64,000 nucleotides of DNA from Candidatus Microbacterium colombiense (GCA_029203165.1 CP119308.1:3596001-3660000); one strand, 5' to 3'; positions 8,375-16,550 are shown, counted from the first letter of the stretch. The notes: generated by a model from the sequence alone, not told the origin. Translations and numbers: made by a program.

Positions 8375-8872
8375 TCAGCCCGCGACGGAGGGCACGACGC
8401 GGGCGCGGCGAACGTGCAGGACGCCTCCGACCGCCGCGGTGAGCGCGGCCAGGACGCTCACGAGGTACAGCGGCATGGCCCAAGGAGAGTATTCCGCTCC
8501 GCTGATGCCGAAGGTGTCGGCAAGGGCCATGCCCGCTCCGAATGAGGCGACGAAGTAGCCGAAGGTCCCGAGCATCAGAAGGCCGAGCATGGACATCGCC
8601 GGCACGATCGGCGGCGCCTTCCTGACGATCGAGATGACGGCCACCCCGATCGACAGGGCGACCCCGACTCCCAGGATGAACAGGACGACATCCGGCCGCA
8701 GGCTCTCGCTGGCATCGGACATCTCGGCGTGGATCTGGTCGAGGGTGAGCCCCGGGGCGGCAGCCAGCGGATTCAGGACCAGGATCTGCGCTGCGGCGAG
8801 CGCCGCATACGCGATGACGGCGACGACGCCGGCGATCGAGATCCAGAGAGTGTGGCGCGGCATCCGTGTCAT
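8375..8872 (-). CDS. small four-helix membrane protein, unknown function
   Basis: This 165-residue protein was not assigned to a named family. Four transmembrane segments are visible: ISIAGVVAVIAYAALAAAQI (about 11-30), VVLFILGVGVALSIGVAVIS (about 62-81), AMSMLGLLMLGTFGYFVASF (about 92-111) and LYLVSVLAALTAAVGGVLHV (about 134-153). A 30-residue extracytoplasmic loop with acidic residues lies between helices 1 and 2. The MocR-type regulator stops 9 bp upstream on the same strand, so the two may be co-transcribed. No catalytic motif is apparent. Confidence 0.72.
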   Translation of the reverse strand: MTRMPRHTLWISIAGVVAVIAYAALAAAQILVLNPLAAAPGLTLDQIHAEMSDASESLRPDVVLFILGVGVALSIGVAVISIVRKAPPIVPAMSMLGLLMLGTFGYFVASFGAGMALADTFGISGAEYSPWAMPLYLVSVLAALTAAVGGVLHVRRARVVPSVAG

Positions 8873-8881
8873 GCGGTCATC

Positions 8882-10381
8882 CTAGGAACGCTCGCTGAGA
8901 GCGTCCCGGTACTCGCGCCAGGCGGCTCCGAGGCGACGGATGCCCTCGGTGAGCACCTCGTCCGGCGCCGTGAACGGGATGCGGATGTGGTCGTCGGGAG
9001 AGACGGATGCCGCGAACGCCGCGCTCCCCGCGATCGAGACGCCGTGCGTCGCCGCGACGCGGGCCAGCGCGGCCGACGAACCGAGCGGCAGCGCGACCCA
9101 CAGCGACAGTCCACCTCGGGGCGGGTCGTAGCGCCAGTCGGGAAGGTGCTCCGACATCAGCTGCTCCAGCAGCCGCAGTCGCTCCTGGTGGATGCGGGTG
9201 TTCTCGCGCCGCAGATCATCGGCACGTGCGATGAGGTCGAGGGCGATCAGCTGCCCCGGCACGCTCGTGGATTGGTCGGCGAGCTGCCGGGCGCCGCGCA
9301 GGCGCCGCACGAGCACGGGGTCGGCGCGCAGCCACCCGATCCGCAGACCGGCCCACGCCCACTTCGACACCGACTCCACGACGATCACGGGTGCATCCGG
9401 CCGCTCTGCGGCGAGAGTGGGCGGAACGACGCCGTCGAAGGAGATGCCGGCGACCACGCGGTCCTCGATCACCGGCACACCCCACTGCGCCGCGAGTTCG
9501 ACCAGTCGATGCCGTGCGGCGGCGGGCAGTCGCGTGCCCGTGGGGTTCTGGTGGTGCGGGTTGACGGCGATGAGCACGGGGCGCAGTCGCGCGATCGCGA
9601 CCTCGAGGGCGTCGATGTCCATCCCGTCGACGCCCATGGGGATGCCGTGCACCGTGCCGCCGCGCAGCCCGACCGAGTCCGTGACCCCCGGCCAGGTGAC
9701 GTCCTCGGCGAGCACGACGTCTCCGGGGCCGACGAGGGCGTTGACGACCAGGCTGATCGCCTGTTGTGCTCCGTGGGTCACCAGGATCTGCTCCGGCGTG
9801 GTCGGGGTGCCCTCGGCGCGGTACATCTCCGCGATCAGTTCACGCAGCACGGGGAGCCCGGCCGGGTCGGTCTCCGGCAACAGCGCCAGGTCGAGGCGGG
9901 GCTGATGGTCGCGGATCAGCTGCACCGCGAGCGCGGGGATCTGCGGCACGGTGCGCAGCAGATCGATCGCGTTGGGCAGCGCCGAGAACAACGCCTCACC
10001 TCGTCCGGGACGCAGCGAGGACGCGGCCGGTGTCGCGCTGCCGGCGATGCGCGTGCCGCTCCCCTGACGCCGTTCGACCAGACCGTTCTCGGCGAGGTCG
10101 GCGTAGGCCGCGACCACGGTGCCCCGTGACACGGAGCTCGCGGCGGCGAGGGTTCGCTCCGCGGGGAGCCGGTCGCCCGGTCGCAGCTCACCCCCGGCGA
10201 TCAGTCCGGCGATGCCCTGCGACAGTCGGGTCGCGAGTGTGCCGTCGCCGTGCGTCCACCGTCCGAGTCGGGCCGACAGACCCTCGGAGGAGACTTCTCC
10301 GGCGCGCACGAGCGTGGATGCGGCGCTCGTGGCCGATCCGTGGTCCACTGGCGCAGTATTGGCCCTGTGATCGGTGCTCAT
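8882..10381 (-). CDS. MocR/PdxR-type GntR regulator with aminotransferase domain
   Basis: This is a fusion of an N-terminal winged helix-turn-helix (about residues 50-115: GELRPGDRLPAERTLAAASSVSRGTVVAAY) and a fold-type I aminotransferase-like domain (about 155-490). The latter has NPHHQNPTGTRLP and the PLP lysine in VVESVSKWAWAGLRIGW. Such proteins bind PLP or an aminated ligand and act as regulators rather than enzymes. ATG 10381 is preferred over the upstream GTG at 10408, because the latter lies inside an operator-like repeat. The start codon overlaps that of the divergent small gene (CATG), and both lie next to TTGGTCCA-type repeats, suggesting it controls both transcripts. Confidence 0.9.
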   Translation of the reverse strand: MSTDHRANTAPVDHGSATSAASTLVRAGEVSSEGLSARLGRWTHGDGTLATRLSQGIAGLIAGGELRPGDRLPAERTLAAASSVSRGTVVAAYADLAENGLVERRQGSGTRIAGSATPAASSLRPGRGEALFSALPNAIDLLRTVPQIPALAVQLIRDHQPRLDLALLPETDPAGLPVLRELIAEMYRAEGTPTTPEQILVTHGAQQAISLVVNALVGPGDVVLAEDVTWPGVTDSVGLRGGTVHGIPMGVDGMDIDALEVAIARLRPVLIAVNPHHQNPTGTRLPAAARHRLVELAAQWGVPVIEDRVVAGISFDGVVPPTLAAERPDAPVIVVESVSKWAWAGLRIGWLRADPVLVRRLRGARQLADQSTSVPGQLIALDLIARADDLRRENTRIHQERLRLLEQLMSEHLPDWRYDPPRGGLSLWVALPLGSSAALARVAATHGVSIAGSAAFAASVSPDDHIRIPFTAPDEVLTEGIRRLGAAWREYRDALSERS

Positions 10382-10718
10382 GAGAACCGATTCTGGACCA
10401 ATGGACACATCTTCGGCGACAACTCAGCCAACTCTTGGACCAATCGACCCCGATTGGACCATTACCGCGCTCGTCGAATGGCTCAGCGATGACGTCCGCG
10501 CGCACGACCCCGCTCTGCAGCATCCGCTGACCCGCATCGAAGCAGCGGTGACCGGGTCGTACTGGGCAGGCACCCCGTCGACGATCGCGCTGATCCGCTC
10601 GCTCGTGGATGCCGTCCGCGCCGACCCTGCGCTCCGCGACACCCGGATTCGGGATCTCGACCGACAGGAGGCGCGAGAGCTGCCGAGGCTGACCGAGCGG
10701 ATTCCTCAGCTCGCCTGA
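10380..10718 (+). CDS. small hypothetical protein divergent from MocR regulator
   Basis: This 112-residue acidic protein was not recognised as a known family. The segment ITALVEWLSDDVRAHDPALQ is predicted helical, as is most of the rest, and there is no signal peptide or membrane segment. The start is uncertain. ATG 10380 overlaps the regulator's start codon, while ATG 10401 (seven codons in) would suit a leaderless transcript. Three TGGACCA repeats overlap its 5' end, so expression probably depends on the divergent MocR protein. The gene could be the regulator's target or an over-called frame. Confidence 0.5.
   Translation: MRTDSGPMDTSSATTQPTLGPIDPDWTITALVEWLSDDVRAHDPALQHPLTRIEAAVTGSYWAGTPSTIALIRSLVDAVRADPALRDTRIRDLDRQEARELPRLTERIPQLA
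10394..10463. promoter_or_regulatory. three TTGGACCA repeats, candidate MocR operators
   Basis: CTGGACCAAT (10393-10402), TTGGACCAAT (10435-10444) and TTGGACCATT (10454-10463) surround the overlapping start region of the MocR regulator and the divergent gene. Each is a near palindrome, and repeated sites are typical of dimeric MocR proteins. Confidence 0.55.
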
Positions 10719-10722
10719 CGTC

Positions 10723-12348
10723 TCAGCCGACCGTCGGAGCGACCAGCTGCTCCTGCTCCTCGAGCGTCTGCGCCTGCGCACGCTTCTCGGCCCGTTCGCG
10801 TTCCTGCGTCTCGGCCGCCTCCCGGCGCTCCGCACGCGTCTGCGGTTCGCCGGTGCCGGCATCCGTCTGGATGCCCTGCGATTGCTCGGTCACGATGGCC
10901 GCCCTGTCGCGGAAGCCCTCGGCCGTCACCTTGTCGAGCGCGACCTGTTTGCGGATCGCCGCGGCCTTCTCGTACAGGCTCGGGTCGCCGAAGCTCGTGA
11001 GCACCTTCACCAGCACGGGCAGCAGCTCGATCATGAAGAACAGTGCCGCGATCAGGATGTGCGCCCACAGGATCGTGGGCTCCTTCTCGCTGAGCCGGTT
11101 CAGTCCGCTGATCTGGCTGAGCAGCCCGATCGCGCCGGCGTTACCCTGGGCCACGGCATCCGCTCGCGTGTTGTACGCCGCGAGCGCCTGGTCATACGTG
11201 GTGCGGGCGGCGGGCAACTGCGAGTTCGCCTGCTCGCGGTTCGTCGACTCCGAGGTGGTGGTGTTCTCCTTGGCCGCGGTGCCGGCGGCGGCAAGCTCCT
11301 CGTTGGCGGTACGCAGCTGGGCGGCCAAGGCGTCATAGGTCTGCTGGGCTTCGGCGAGCTGGGCCTGCGCGGCATCCGAGCTCGCCCCTTCGCCGTTGAC
11401 CCCGGTGCAACCGGGCACGGTGCCGGCGCCCTCGCCGGTGAGCTCGCACTGGTAGAGCGTGCGCGCCTGGTCGATGACCGCCTGCTGGGCGGTCATCTTC
11501 GCGGTGACGTCATCGACCGTGGCCTGCGCGGCCGATTCGGTCGCCGACGACGAATCGGTGCCGGCGACGATTCCCGTCGCCGCCTGGTTCTCGAGCTCGG
11601 CGACGCGGGCGGTCGCGGCATCCAGCGCCTTCTTCTCGGGACCGGTCTCGAGCGCATCCTGATCGGACTGCGACTGGGTGATGTTCGTCGAGGCGACCTC
11701 GCGGGCGATGTCGTTGTGGAACACCTGGAGCACGAGCGGCTCGGCGACGACGAAGCCGATGATGGCGGCCATGATCACGCGGGGGATCGCGAGGCCGATG
11801 AGCTTCCAGACGTTCCTGGTCGAGGTCATGGTCGTGGTGAGGAAGCGATCGAGGTTGAAGATGATGAGCGCCCACACGATCGCCAGGGGCACGGCGAGCC
11901 AGATCGCGGCCTGCACCCCGGTCGTCAGTGCGAACAGCATCGAGATCGCCGAGACCAGAGCGGTACCGGCCAGCACGAAGAACATCTGCACGAAGCGCGG
12001 CGTCTCGCCGGGCACGCGATCGAGGATCTCGGCCTCCGCCCCGCCGAGGATCGCGAGTGTCCGGGCGCGGGATCCGGGGGTGCGGGGCGTGCGGATCTTG
12101 CGGGCGCGACGGGCGCGGGGCTGACGCGGCGGCTTCACGGATGCGGCATCCGGGGCGGAGTCAGAGGTGGCATCCGGGGTCGAGTCCGACGGCGCAGGGA
12201 CCGGGGTCTCGCGGGTCTGATCGTCGGCGCCGGTGGGCTCGAACTCGCGCAGGAAGTCGAGGTCATCCGTGTCAGCGTTCGGGTCGCTGTCGAGGATGAT
12301 CCGACCCTGCGAGTCGAAGCGACCCGGTCGATGGGCGGAATAGGGCAT
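10723..12348 (-). CDS. DUF4407 membrane protein with long coiled coil
   Basis: This 541-residue protein has an acidic, low-complexity N-terminus (to about residue 90) and a basic RAR-rich patch. Three transmembrane segments follow (about 120-225, including FFVLAGTALVSAISMLFALT and ALIIFNLDRFLTTTMTS). A roughly 210-residue extracytoplasmic region rich in Ala/Gln/Glu is probably coiled coil and contains two cysteines. A fourth helix (AHILIAALFFMIELLPVLVK, about 430-450) leads to a charged cytoplasmic tail. This is the DUF4407 layout; no activity is known for the family. ATG 12348 is chosen because MPYSAHRPGRFDSQGR begins there; the longer form starting at 12408 has no better signal. Confidence 0.85.
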   Translation of the reverse strand: MPYSAHRPGRFDSQGRIILDSDPNADTDDLDFLREFEPTGADDQTRETPVPAPSDSTPDATSDSAPDAASVKPPRQPRARRARKIRTPRTPGSRARTLAILGGAEAEILDRVPGETPRFVQMFFVLAGTALVSAISMLFALTTGVQAAIWLAVPLAIVWALIIFNLDRFLTTTMTSTRNVWKLIGLAIPRVIMAAIIGFVVAEPLVLQVFHNDIAREVASTNITQSQSDQDALETGPEKKALDAATARVAELENQAATGIVAGTDSSSATESAAQATVDDVTAKMTAQQAVIDQARTLYQCELTGEGAGTVPGCTGVNGEGASSDAAQAQLAEAQQTYDALAAQLRTANEELAAAGTAAKENTTTSESTNREQANSQLPAARTTYDQALAAYNTRADAVAQGNAGAIGLLSQISGLNRLSEKEPTILWAHILIAALFFMIELLPVLVKVLTSFGDPSLYEKAAAIRKQVALDKVTAEGFRDRAAIVTEQSQGIQTDAGTGEPQTRAERREAAETQERERAEKRAQAQTLEEQEQLVAPTVG

Positions 12349-12441
12349 CAGACCAATGTAGGGAGGTGCGCCTGTGCGTCCGTTGCGAGAGTGCCCTGAA
12401 CCATTCACAGGAATGCGCTGCTCCGGCCGGGCGGGCGCGGG

Positions 12442-13008
12442 TCAGCCGAGCAGGCGGTCGACCGTCGAGGCGTGCGCGGCGAGGGCGTCGTCGAGCGTGA
12501 AGTGCCCGGCCGCCGCGAGTGTGCCCAGCCCGTGGATCAGTCCCCACAGCGCCACGACGTCTCCCGCCCGATCGAGCCCGGCCGCAGCGGCTCCGTCGGC
12601 GAGCACCGCTTCGAGGCCGTAGATCAGCGGTGCCATGGTGGCGGTCGGCGAACCGGGAACGCACACCGTCGGGTCGTACACGGCGTCGAAGGCGTGCGGA
12701 TGCTCGACGGCGAAGCCGATATACGCGGAGCCGCCGTCGATCAGCACATCGCGCGGAGTCGTCGCCCCGGATGCCGCGGCTCGGACCTGCTCCAGAAGAT
12801 CGGCCATGCTGCGCTCCGCGATGGCCTTGAGCAGACCGAGCCTGTCGGCGAAGTGATGGTAGGGCGCGTTGTGGCTCACGTTCGCTGCACGGGCGACCTC
12901 ACGCAGGCTGATGTCGGCCGCCGGCATCCGCTCCAGAAGCTGCATCGCGGCATCCTCCAGCGCGCGGGCGAGGTCGCCGTGGTGGTAGCCGTCCTTGGAA
13001 CTTGACAT
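12442..13008 (-). CDS. TetR family transcriptional regulator
   Basis: This 188-residue protein has an N-terminal TetR helix-turn-helix (about residues 8-55: HHGDLARALEDAAMQLLERM then ISLREVARAANVSHNAPYHHF). The C-terminal ligand domain resembles the WHG/TetR_C_33 type (IGFAVEHPHAFDAVYDP). An in-frame ATG three codons upstream (13017) is equally close to the AGGAGAGG ribosome binding site, so the start may be 13017. It is divergent from the flavodoxin-fold reductase gene, with only 66 bp between them. That gap holds two identical GACAGTGTC half-palindromes, so it almost certainly controls that gene. Confidence 0.9.
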   Translation of the reverse strand: MSSSKDGYHHGDLARALEDAAMQLLERMPAADISLREVARAANVSHNAPYHHFADRLGLLKAIAERSMADLLEQVRAAASGATTPRDVLIDGGSAYIGFAVEHPHAFDAVYDPTVCVPGSPTATMAPLIYGLEAVLADGAAAAGLDRAGDVVALWGLIHGLGTLAAAGHFTLDDALAAHASTVDRLLG

Positions 13009-13027
13009 GCGCAACATCCTCTCCTAT

Positions 13028-13059
13028 CTTGACAGTGTCCACCTGCTTGACAGTGTCCA
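13028..13059. promoter_or_regulatory. duplicated TetR operator over the promoter
   Basis: CTTGACAGTGTCCA occurs twice (13028-13041 and 13046-13059), an 18-bp period. Each copy contains the palindrome GACA-G-TGTC and a TTGACA -35-like hexamer, so repressor binding would block the promoter of the oxidoreductase gene. Confidence 0.65.
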
Positions 13060-13074
13060 GATAGGAACCCACAC

Positions 13075-13728
13075 ATGCCTGCTCTCGTGATCGACGGCCA
13101 CCCCGACGCTCGCTCCCTGACCGCCGCCCTGGCGCAGCGCTATGCCGCAGGTCACGGCGACGCGCGCGTGCTCGCCCTGCGCGATCTGGACTTCGACCCG
13201 CACCTGCGCTTCGGCTACCGCGAGCGGATGACACTCGAACCCGACCTCATCGACGCGAAGCAGGCGCTGCACGATGCCGACACCATCATCGTCGCGACAC
13301 CGCTGTGGTGGGGTTCGGTGCCCGCGGTGCTCAAGGGCTTCTTCGACCGCGCCCTGCTCCCCCAGCAGGAGTACCGCTACACGACGCTCGGCCTGCCGGT
13401 GGGACTGCTGTCTGCTCGCCGTGGACGCCTGCTGCTGCTCGCGGACACCCCGTGGTTCGCACTGCCCTTCACCGGGCTGCCCGCGCAGACCCAGGTCGTC
13501 CGCAACACGATGCGCCTGTGCGGCATCCGCTCCGTGCGCACGCACCGCATGCTGGGGGTCAAGGATGCCGCCGAGCCCACCATCACCCGCTGGCTCGACC
13601 GCGCCGAGCGCCTCGGGACCGCTGACGCCCGCAAGACCCCTGATGCCCGCACCCCTGATGCCCCCACCCCTGATGCCCGCAAGAATTTGACACCTGTTGT
13701 CGCAATTCCCGCACCAGAGCGGCAATAG
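13075..13728 (+). CDS. NAD(P)H-dependent oxidoreductase, flavodoxin fold
   Basis: This 217-residue protein is of the NAD(P)H quinone reductase/KefF type. MPALVIDGHPDARSLTAALAQ carries the flavodoxin-like phosphate-binding start. ATPLWWGSVPAVLKGFFDRAL (about 78-98) is the hallmark segment contacting flavin and substrate. It probably performs two-electron reduction of quinones or electrophiles in the cytosol. The last 35 or so residues (from about TADARKTPDARTPDA) are encoded by three 15-bp tandem repeats and one arm of a palindromic repeat. The native protein probably ended near residue 180 and was extended by repeat insertion. Control by the divergent TetR regulator is likely. Confidence 0.88.
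   Translation: MPALVIDGHPDARSLTAALAQRYAAGHGDARVLALRDLDFDPHLRFGYRERMTLEPDLIDAKQALHDADTIIVATPLWWGSVPAVLKGFFDRALLPQQEYRYTTLGLPVGLLSARRGRLLLLADTPWFALPFTGLPAQTQVVRNTMRLCGIRSVRTHRMLGVKDAAEPTITRWLDRAERLGTADARKTPDARTPDAPTPDARKNLTPVVAIPAPERQ
13636..13680 (+). repeat. 3 x 15-bp tandem repeat inside a coding 3' end
   Basis: ACCCCTGATGCCCGC is repeated three times with one substitution. It encodes TPDAR, TPDAP and TPDAR in the C-terminal tail of the oxidoreductase. Confidence 0.85.
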
Positions 13729-13737
13729 GTGCCAACT
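13686..13737. repeat. palindromic repeat, TTGGCACCTGTTGTCG family, copy A
   Basis: The left arm (13686-13702) and right arm (13719-13737) are imperfect inverses of the family arm AGTTGGCACCTGTTGTCG. The copy covers the oxidoreductase stop codon. Confidence 0.75.
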
Positions 13738-13758
13738 CGGCGTCCGTGACGTCTAGGA

Positions 13759-13811
13759 AGTTGACACCTGTTGTCGCCATTCGTGCGCGAGAACGACAAC
13801 AGGTGCCAACT
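13759..13811. repeat. palindromic repeat, TTGGCACCTGTTGTCG family, copy B
   Basis: The left arm AGTTGACACCTGTTGTCG (13759-13776) pairs with CGACAACAGGTGCCAACT (13794-13811) at 17 of 18 positions across a 17-bp loop. It lies between two convergent genes and could also terminate transcription. Confidence 0.85.
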
Positions 13812-13853
13812 CGAACTCGCGGCGCCAACTCAAGCAAGCCGCCCAGCGCAGAC

Positions 13854-14921
13854 TCACACCCCGAGGTGCGCCGCCAACTCCGCATCGAACACCTGAGCCT
13901 CATCGAGGTGCGGGGCGTGCCCGGCATCCGGGAGCACGACCTCGCGGTACTCGCCTCCGGCCGCGGCATACCTGTCGAGCACGGCGCGCGTCTGCGTGAT
14001 CATCGGCTGCGGGGGCGCGACCTCGGCACCGGGCCACCCGGGGATCACGCCGAGCAGCCCCAACTGGTTCAGGTCGAAGAACGAGGCGTCCGAGACGATG
14101 GCGTCCTTCTCACCGCGGATCCAGAGGATCGGAGGCTTCACCGCGAGATCGACGATGCCCGAGAGATCGAGATGCTGCGGAGCCATCGTGTTGAGCACAC
14201 CTCGAGTGCCCGCGGCGAACCCCGGCCAGTTCTCCGAGGCCACGCCGTCGCCCGGATAGTTGTCGATGCCCGTCGTCGTCGTGAGCATCGACGCGACCCA
14301 GGCGTCTTCGTGCGCGGCCTGCAGTTCGGGCTTCGCGACGTACGCCGTGCGGTAGACCGTGCGGGGAGACGTCTGCTCCTCCGCGGTCGTGTCTCCTCCC
14401 GCGAGTCGAGCCACGAAGTCGGGGTTCGCGCCGCCGCCACCCGTGCCCGCGCCGTCGGCGTCGTTGCGCGCTCCGTCGGCGCCGTGCGTGCCGCCGAAGC
14501 CGTAGGGCGACACCGGCGACTCGAGCGTGAGCGACTGCACACGCTCCGGCGCATCGAGGGCGACCTGCAGCACGACGCCGCCGCCCATGCTCCAGCCCAC
14601 GAGGTGCACCGCGTCGAGGGCGAGGGCGTCGAGCACGGCCCGCACGTCGTCGGCGAAGTCGCGCAGTCCGCGCGTGGCGTCGACCGGCGCGGCCTCGCTG
14701 TCGCCGAATCCGCGCAGGTCGATCGCGAGCGCGCGCACCCCGGCCGGCAGCGCGAGCATGGTGGGCTGGTAGAAGTGCGACGATGACACGTTGCCGTGCA
14801 CGAACACCACGGTCGCGCTCGGAGAACCGGCGTCGGCCGCCGGACGCTCGAGCACGTTCGCGGTGTAGCGGTCGGTCTCGACGCGGTGTGCGTGGATGCC
14901 GTCGAACAGGGCAGTGGACAT
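13854..14921 (-). CDS. alpha/beta hydrolase
   Basis: This 355-residue alpha/beta-hydrolase-fold protein has its oxyanion region in VVFVHGNVSSSHF (about 38-50). The nucleophile elbow is GWSMGG (about 108-113), the acid is probably in RGEKDAIVSD, and the catalytic histidine in LPDAGHAPHLDEAQ (about 335). The lid region (about 140-230) holds a Gly/Ala/Asp-rich insertion (GTHGADGARNDADGAGTGGG), longer than in most relatives. A GAAGGAG ribosome binding site precedes the ATG. It follows a second hydrolase gene and a hydroxybutyrate dehydrogenase-like SDR on the same strand. The substrate is unknown; an ester or lactone is plausible. Confidence 0.88.
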   Translation of the reverse strand: MSTALFDGIHAHRVETDRYTANVLERPAADAGSPSATVVFVHGNVSSSHFYQPTMLALPAGVRALAIDLRGFGDSEAAPVDATRGLRDFADDVRAVLDALALDAVHLVGWSMGGGVVLQVALDAPERVQSLTLESPVSPYGFGGTHGADGARNDADGAGTGGGGANPDFVARLAGGDTTAEEQTSPRTVYRTAYVAKPELQAAHEDAWVASMLTTTTGIDNYPGDGVASENWPGFAAGTRGVLNTMAPQHLDLSGIVDLAVKPPILWIRGEKDAIVSDASFFDLNQLGLLGVIPGWPGAEVAPPQPMITQTRAVLDRYAAAGGEYREVVLPDAGHAPHLDEAQVFDAELAAHLGV

Positions 14922-14934
14922 GGCGACTCCTTCG

Positions 14935-15783
14935 TCAGGTGTTCGGGTGGGATATCGCGGCCGCGGCGACAGATGCGGCGCCGCGATCGGCGAACAGGAT
15001 CGTGTAGTGGTTCACGTCGTCGACCTCGATGATCTCGAGCCCGGGCACGAGGTCGCGGAAGCCCGCGAGGGCGCCGGGCGCGTACAGCGGCTCGGCGTCA
15101 GTCAGCCCGCGCGGGGCGCGCAGCACGGTCACCGGCATCCGCAATGACCGGAGCGCGTCGAGATACCACTCGGGGCCGTAGAGCTCGGCGCCGTCCTGCA
15201 GCATCGCGGCGGCGACAGCGGATGCACGGCGGTGCGGCGCTTCCCCGTCGAGGTCGTAGCGCGCATAGGCCTCGACCGCGGGCGACCAGTCGCCGAGGAA
15301 CGCCGGATGCTGTCGCCAGAAGTCGAGGTAGGCGTCATCGTCGGCGAACTCCATGGCCAGACGCTGTGCCGCGGGGCCGAGCAGCGCCCCGATGTCGAGA
15401 TCACTGCCGTCGGATGCGCCCGCGGGCAGCGCGAGGGGGAATCCGCCGTCGACCAGCACCAGACGGGACACGAGCTCGGGGCGCGCAGCGGCCAACGCGA
15501 CCGCGGCGAACGCCCCCATCGAGTGCCCGAGCACGGTGCGTGCGCCACCCCCATCGGCGTCGAGCACCGCGGCGAGGTCGGTGGCGTGCTGCCGCAGTCC
15601 GTGCGGACCCGGCAGACCGTTGCTGCGCCCGCGCCCACGCAGGTCGGGCGCGAGCAGACGATGACGTGAGAGGTGTGCGGCGACGGTGTCCCACGAACGT
15701 CCGTTCGCCGTGATGCCGTGGATCGCGAGCAGCGCCGGCCCGGCATCCGCGGCTCCGAACGTCGACAACGCCAACCCGCTCAT
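14935..15783 (-). CDS. alpha/beta hydrolase
   Basis: This 282-residue hydrolase has LAIHGITANGRSW (about 18-30, oxyanion loop), the nucleophile serine in LGHSMGAFAAV (about 88-98) and the conserved VDGGFPL strand end. The C-terminal VDDVNHYTILF supplies the catalytic histidine. ATG 15783 overlaps the stop of the upstream SDR gene (ATGA), so the two are translationally coupled. The longer open frame upstream is the SDR gene read in another frame. The coupling suggests hydrolysis of an ester or thioester in the same pathway as the dehydrogenase. Confidence 0.9.
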   Translation of the reverse strand: MSGLALSTFGAADAGPALLAIHGITANGRSWDTVAAHLSRHRLLAPDLRGRGRSNGLPGPHGLRQHATDLAAVLDADGGGARTVLGHSMGAFAAVALAAARPELVSRLVLVDGGFPLALPAGASDGSDLDIGALLGPAAQRLAMEFADDDAYLDFWRQHPAFLGDWSPAVEAYARYDLDGEAPHRRASAVAAAMLQDGAELYGPEWYLDALRSLRMPVTVLRAPRGLTDAEPLYAPGALAGFRDLVPGLEIIEVDDVNHYTILFADRGAASVAAAAISHPNT

Positions 15784-16550
15784 CGCGCGCTCCATCCGCC
15801 GTCCATCGCATACGAGGCACCCGTGACCGACGCGGCGCTGTCTCCGCAGAGCCAGAGGGCGAGGTCCGCGACCTCGGCCGGCTCCAGCAGTCGCTTGATG
15901 GCGGACTCGACGAGCATGACCTTCTCGACCACCTCGGACTCGGGGATGCCGTGCACCCGCGCCTGATCGGCGATCTGCTTCTCGACGAGAGGCGTGCGCA
16001 CGTAGCCGGGGTTGAGGCAGTTGCTGGTCACACCGTGGGCCGCACCTTCCAGTGCCGTGACCTTCGAGAGGCCCTCCAGCGCGTGCTTGGCGGTCACGTA
16101 GGCCGACTTGAACTCGCTCGCCCGGATCCCGTGCACCGAGCTGATGTTGACGACCCGCCCCCAGCCCCGGGCATACATGCCGGGCAGCACGGCGCGGGTG
16201 AGCAGGAACGGTGCGGTGACCATGATGTCGATCATGCGGCGGAAGACGAGCGGGTCGAAGTCGATGATCGGCGCCACGGTCTGGATGCCGGCGTTGTTCA
16301 CCAGGATGTCGGCGTCGAACGTGCGCTCGGCGAGAGCATCGAGATCGGCCAGGTCGACGACGACGGCCTCTCCCCCGACGGATGCCGCGACCCGGGCGGC
16401 GCCGTCGGCGTCGCGGTCCGCGACCAGAACGTGTGCTCCGGCATCGGCGAGGGCGACGGCGCACGCGGCACCGATCCCGCTGGCCGCGCCCGTGACGAGC
16501 GCGGTCCGTCCCTTCAGATCGGTGCCGCGGGCGTTCCCCGGCGGCGTCAT
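15780..16550 (-). CDS. 3-hydroxybutyrate dehydrogenase-like SDR
   Basis: This 256-residue classical short-chain dehydrogenase has the nucleotide-binding TGAASGIG motif at residues 20-27 and NNAG near 89. The catalytic residues are Ser138 (NISSVHG), Tyr151 and Lys155 (SAYVTAKHA). The sequences NISSVHGIRASEFKSAYVTAK and CLNPGYVRTPLVEKQI are characteristic of D-3-hydroxybutyrate dehydrogenases, which interconvert 3-hydroxybutyrate and acetoacetate with NAD. I take ATG 16550 because family similarity begins there; 37 more upstream codons are open but run into the LysR promoter. It leads an operon with two hydrolases and is divergent from a LysR regulator. Confidence 0.85.
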   Translation of the reverse strand: MTPPGNARGTDLKGRTALVTGAASGIGAACAVALADAGAHVLVADRDADGAARVAASVGGEAVVVDLADLDALAERTFDADILVNNAGIQTVAPIIDFDPLVFRRMIDIMVTAPFLLTRAVLPGMYARGWGRVVNISSVHGIRASEFKSAYVTAKHALEGLSKVTALEGAAHGVTSNCLNPGYVRTPLVEKQIADQARVHGIPESEVVEKVMLVESAIKRLLEPAEVADLALWLCGDSAASVTGASYAMDGGWSAR

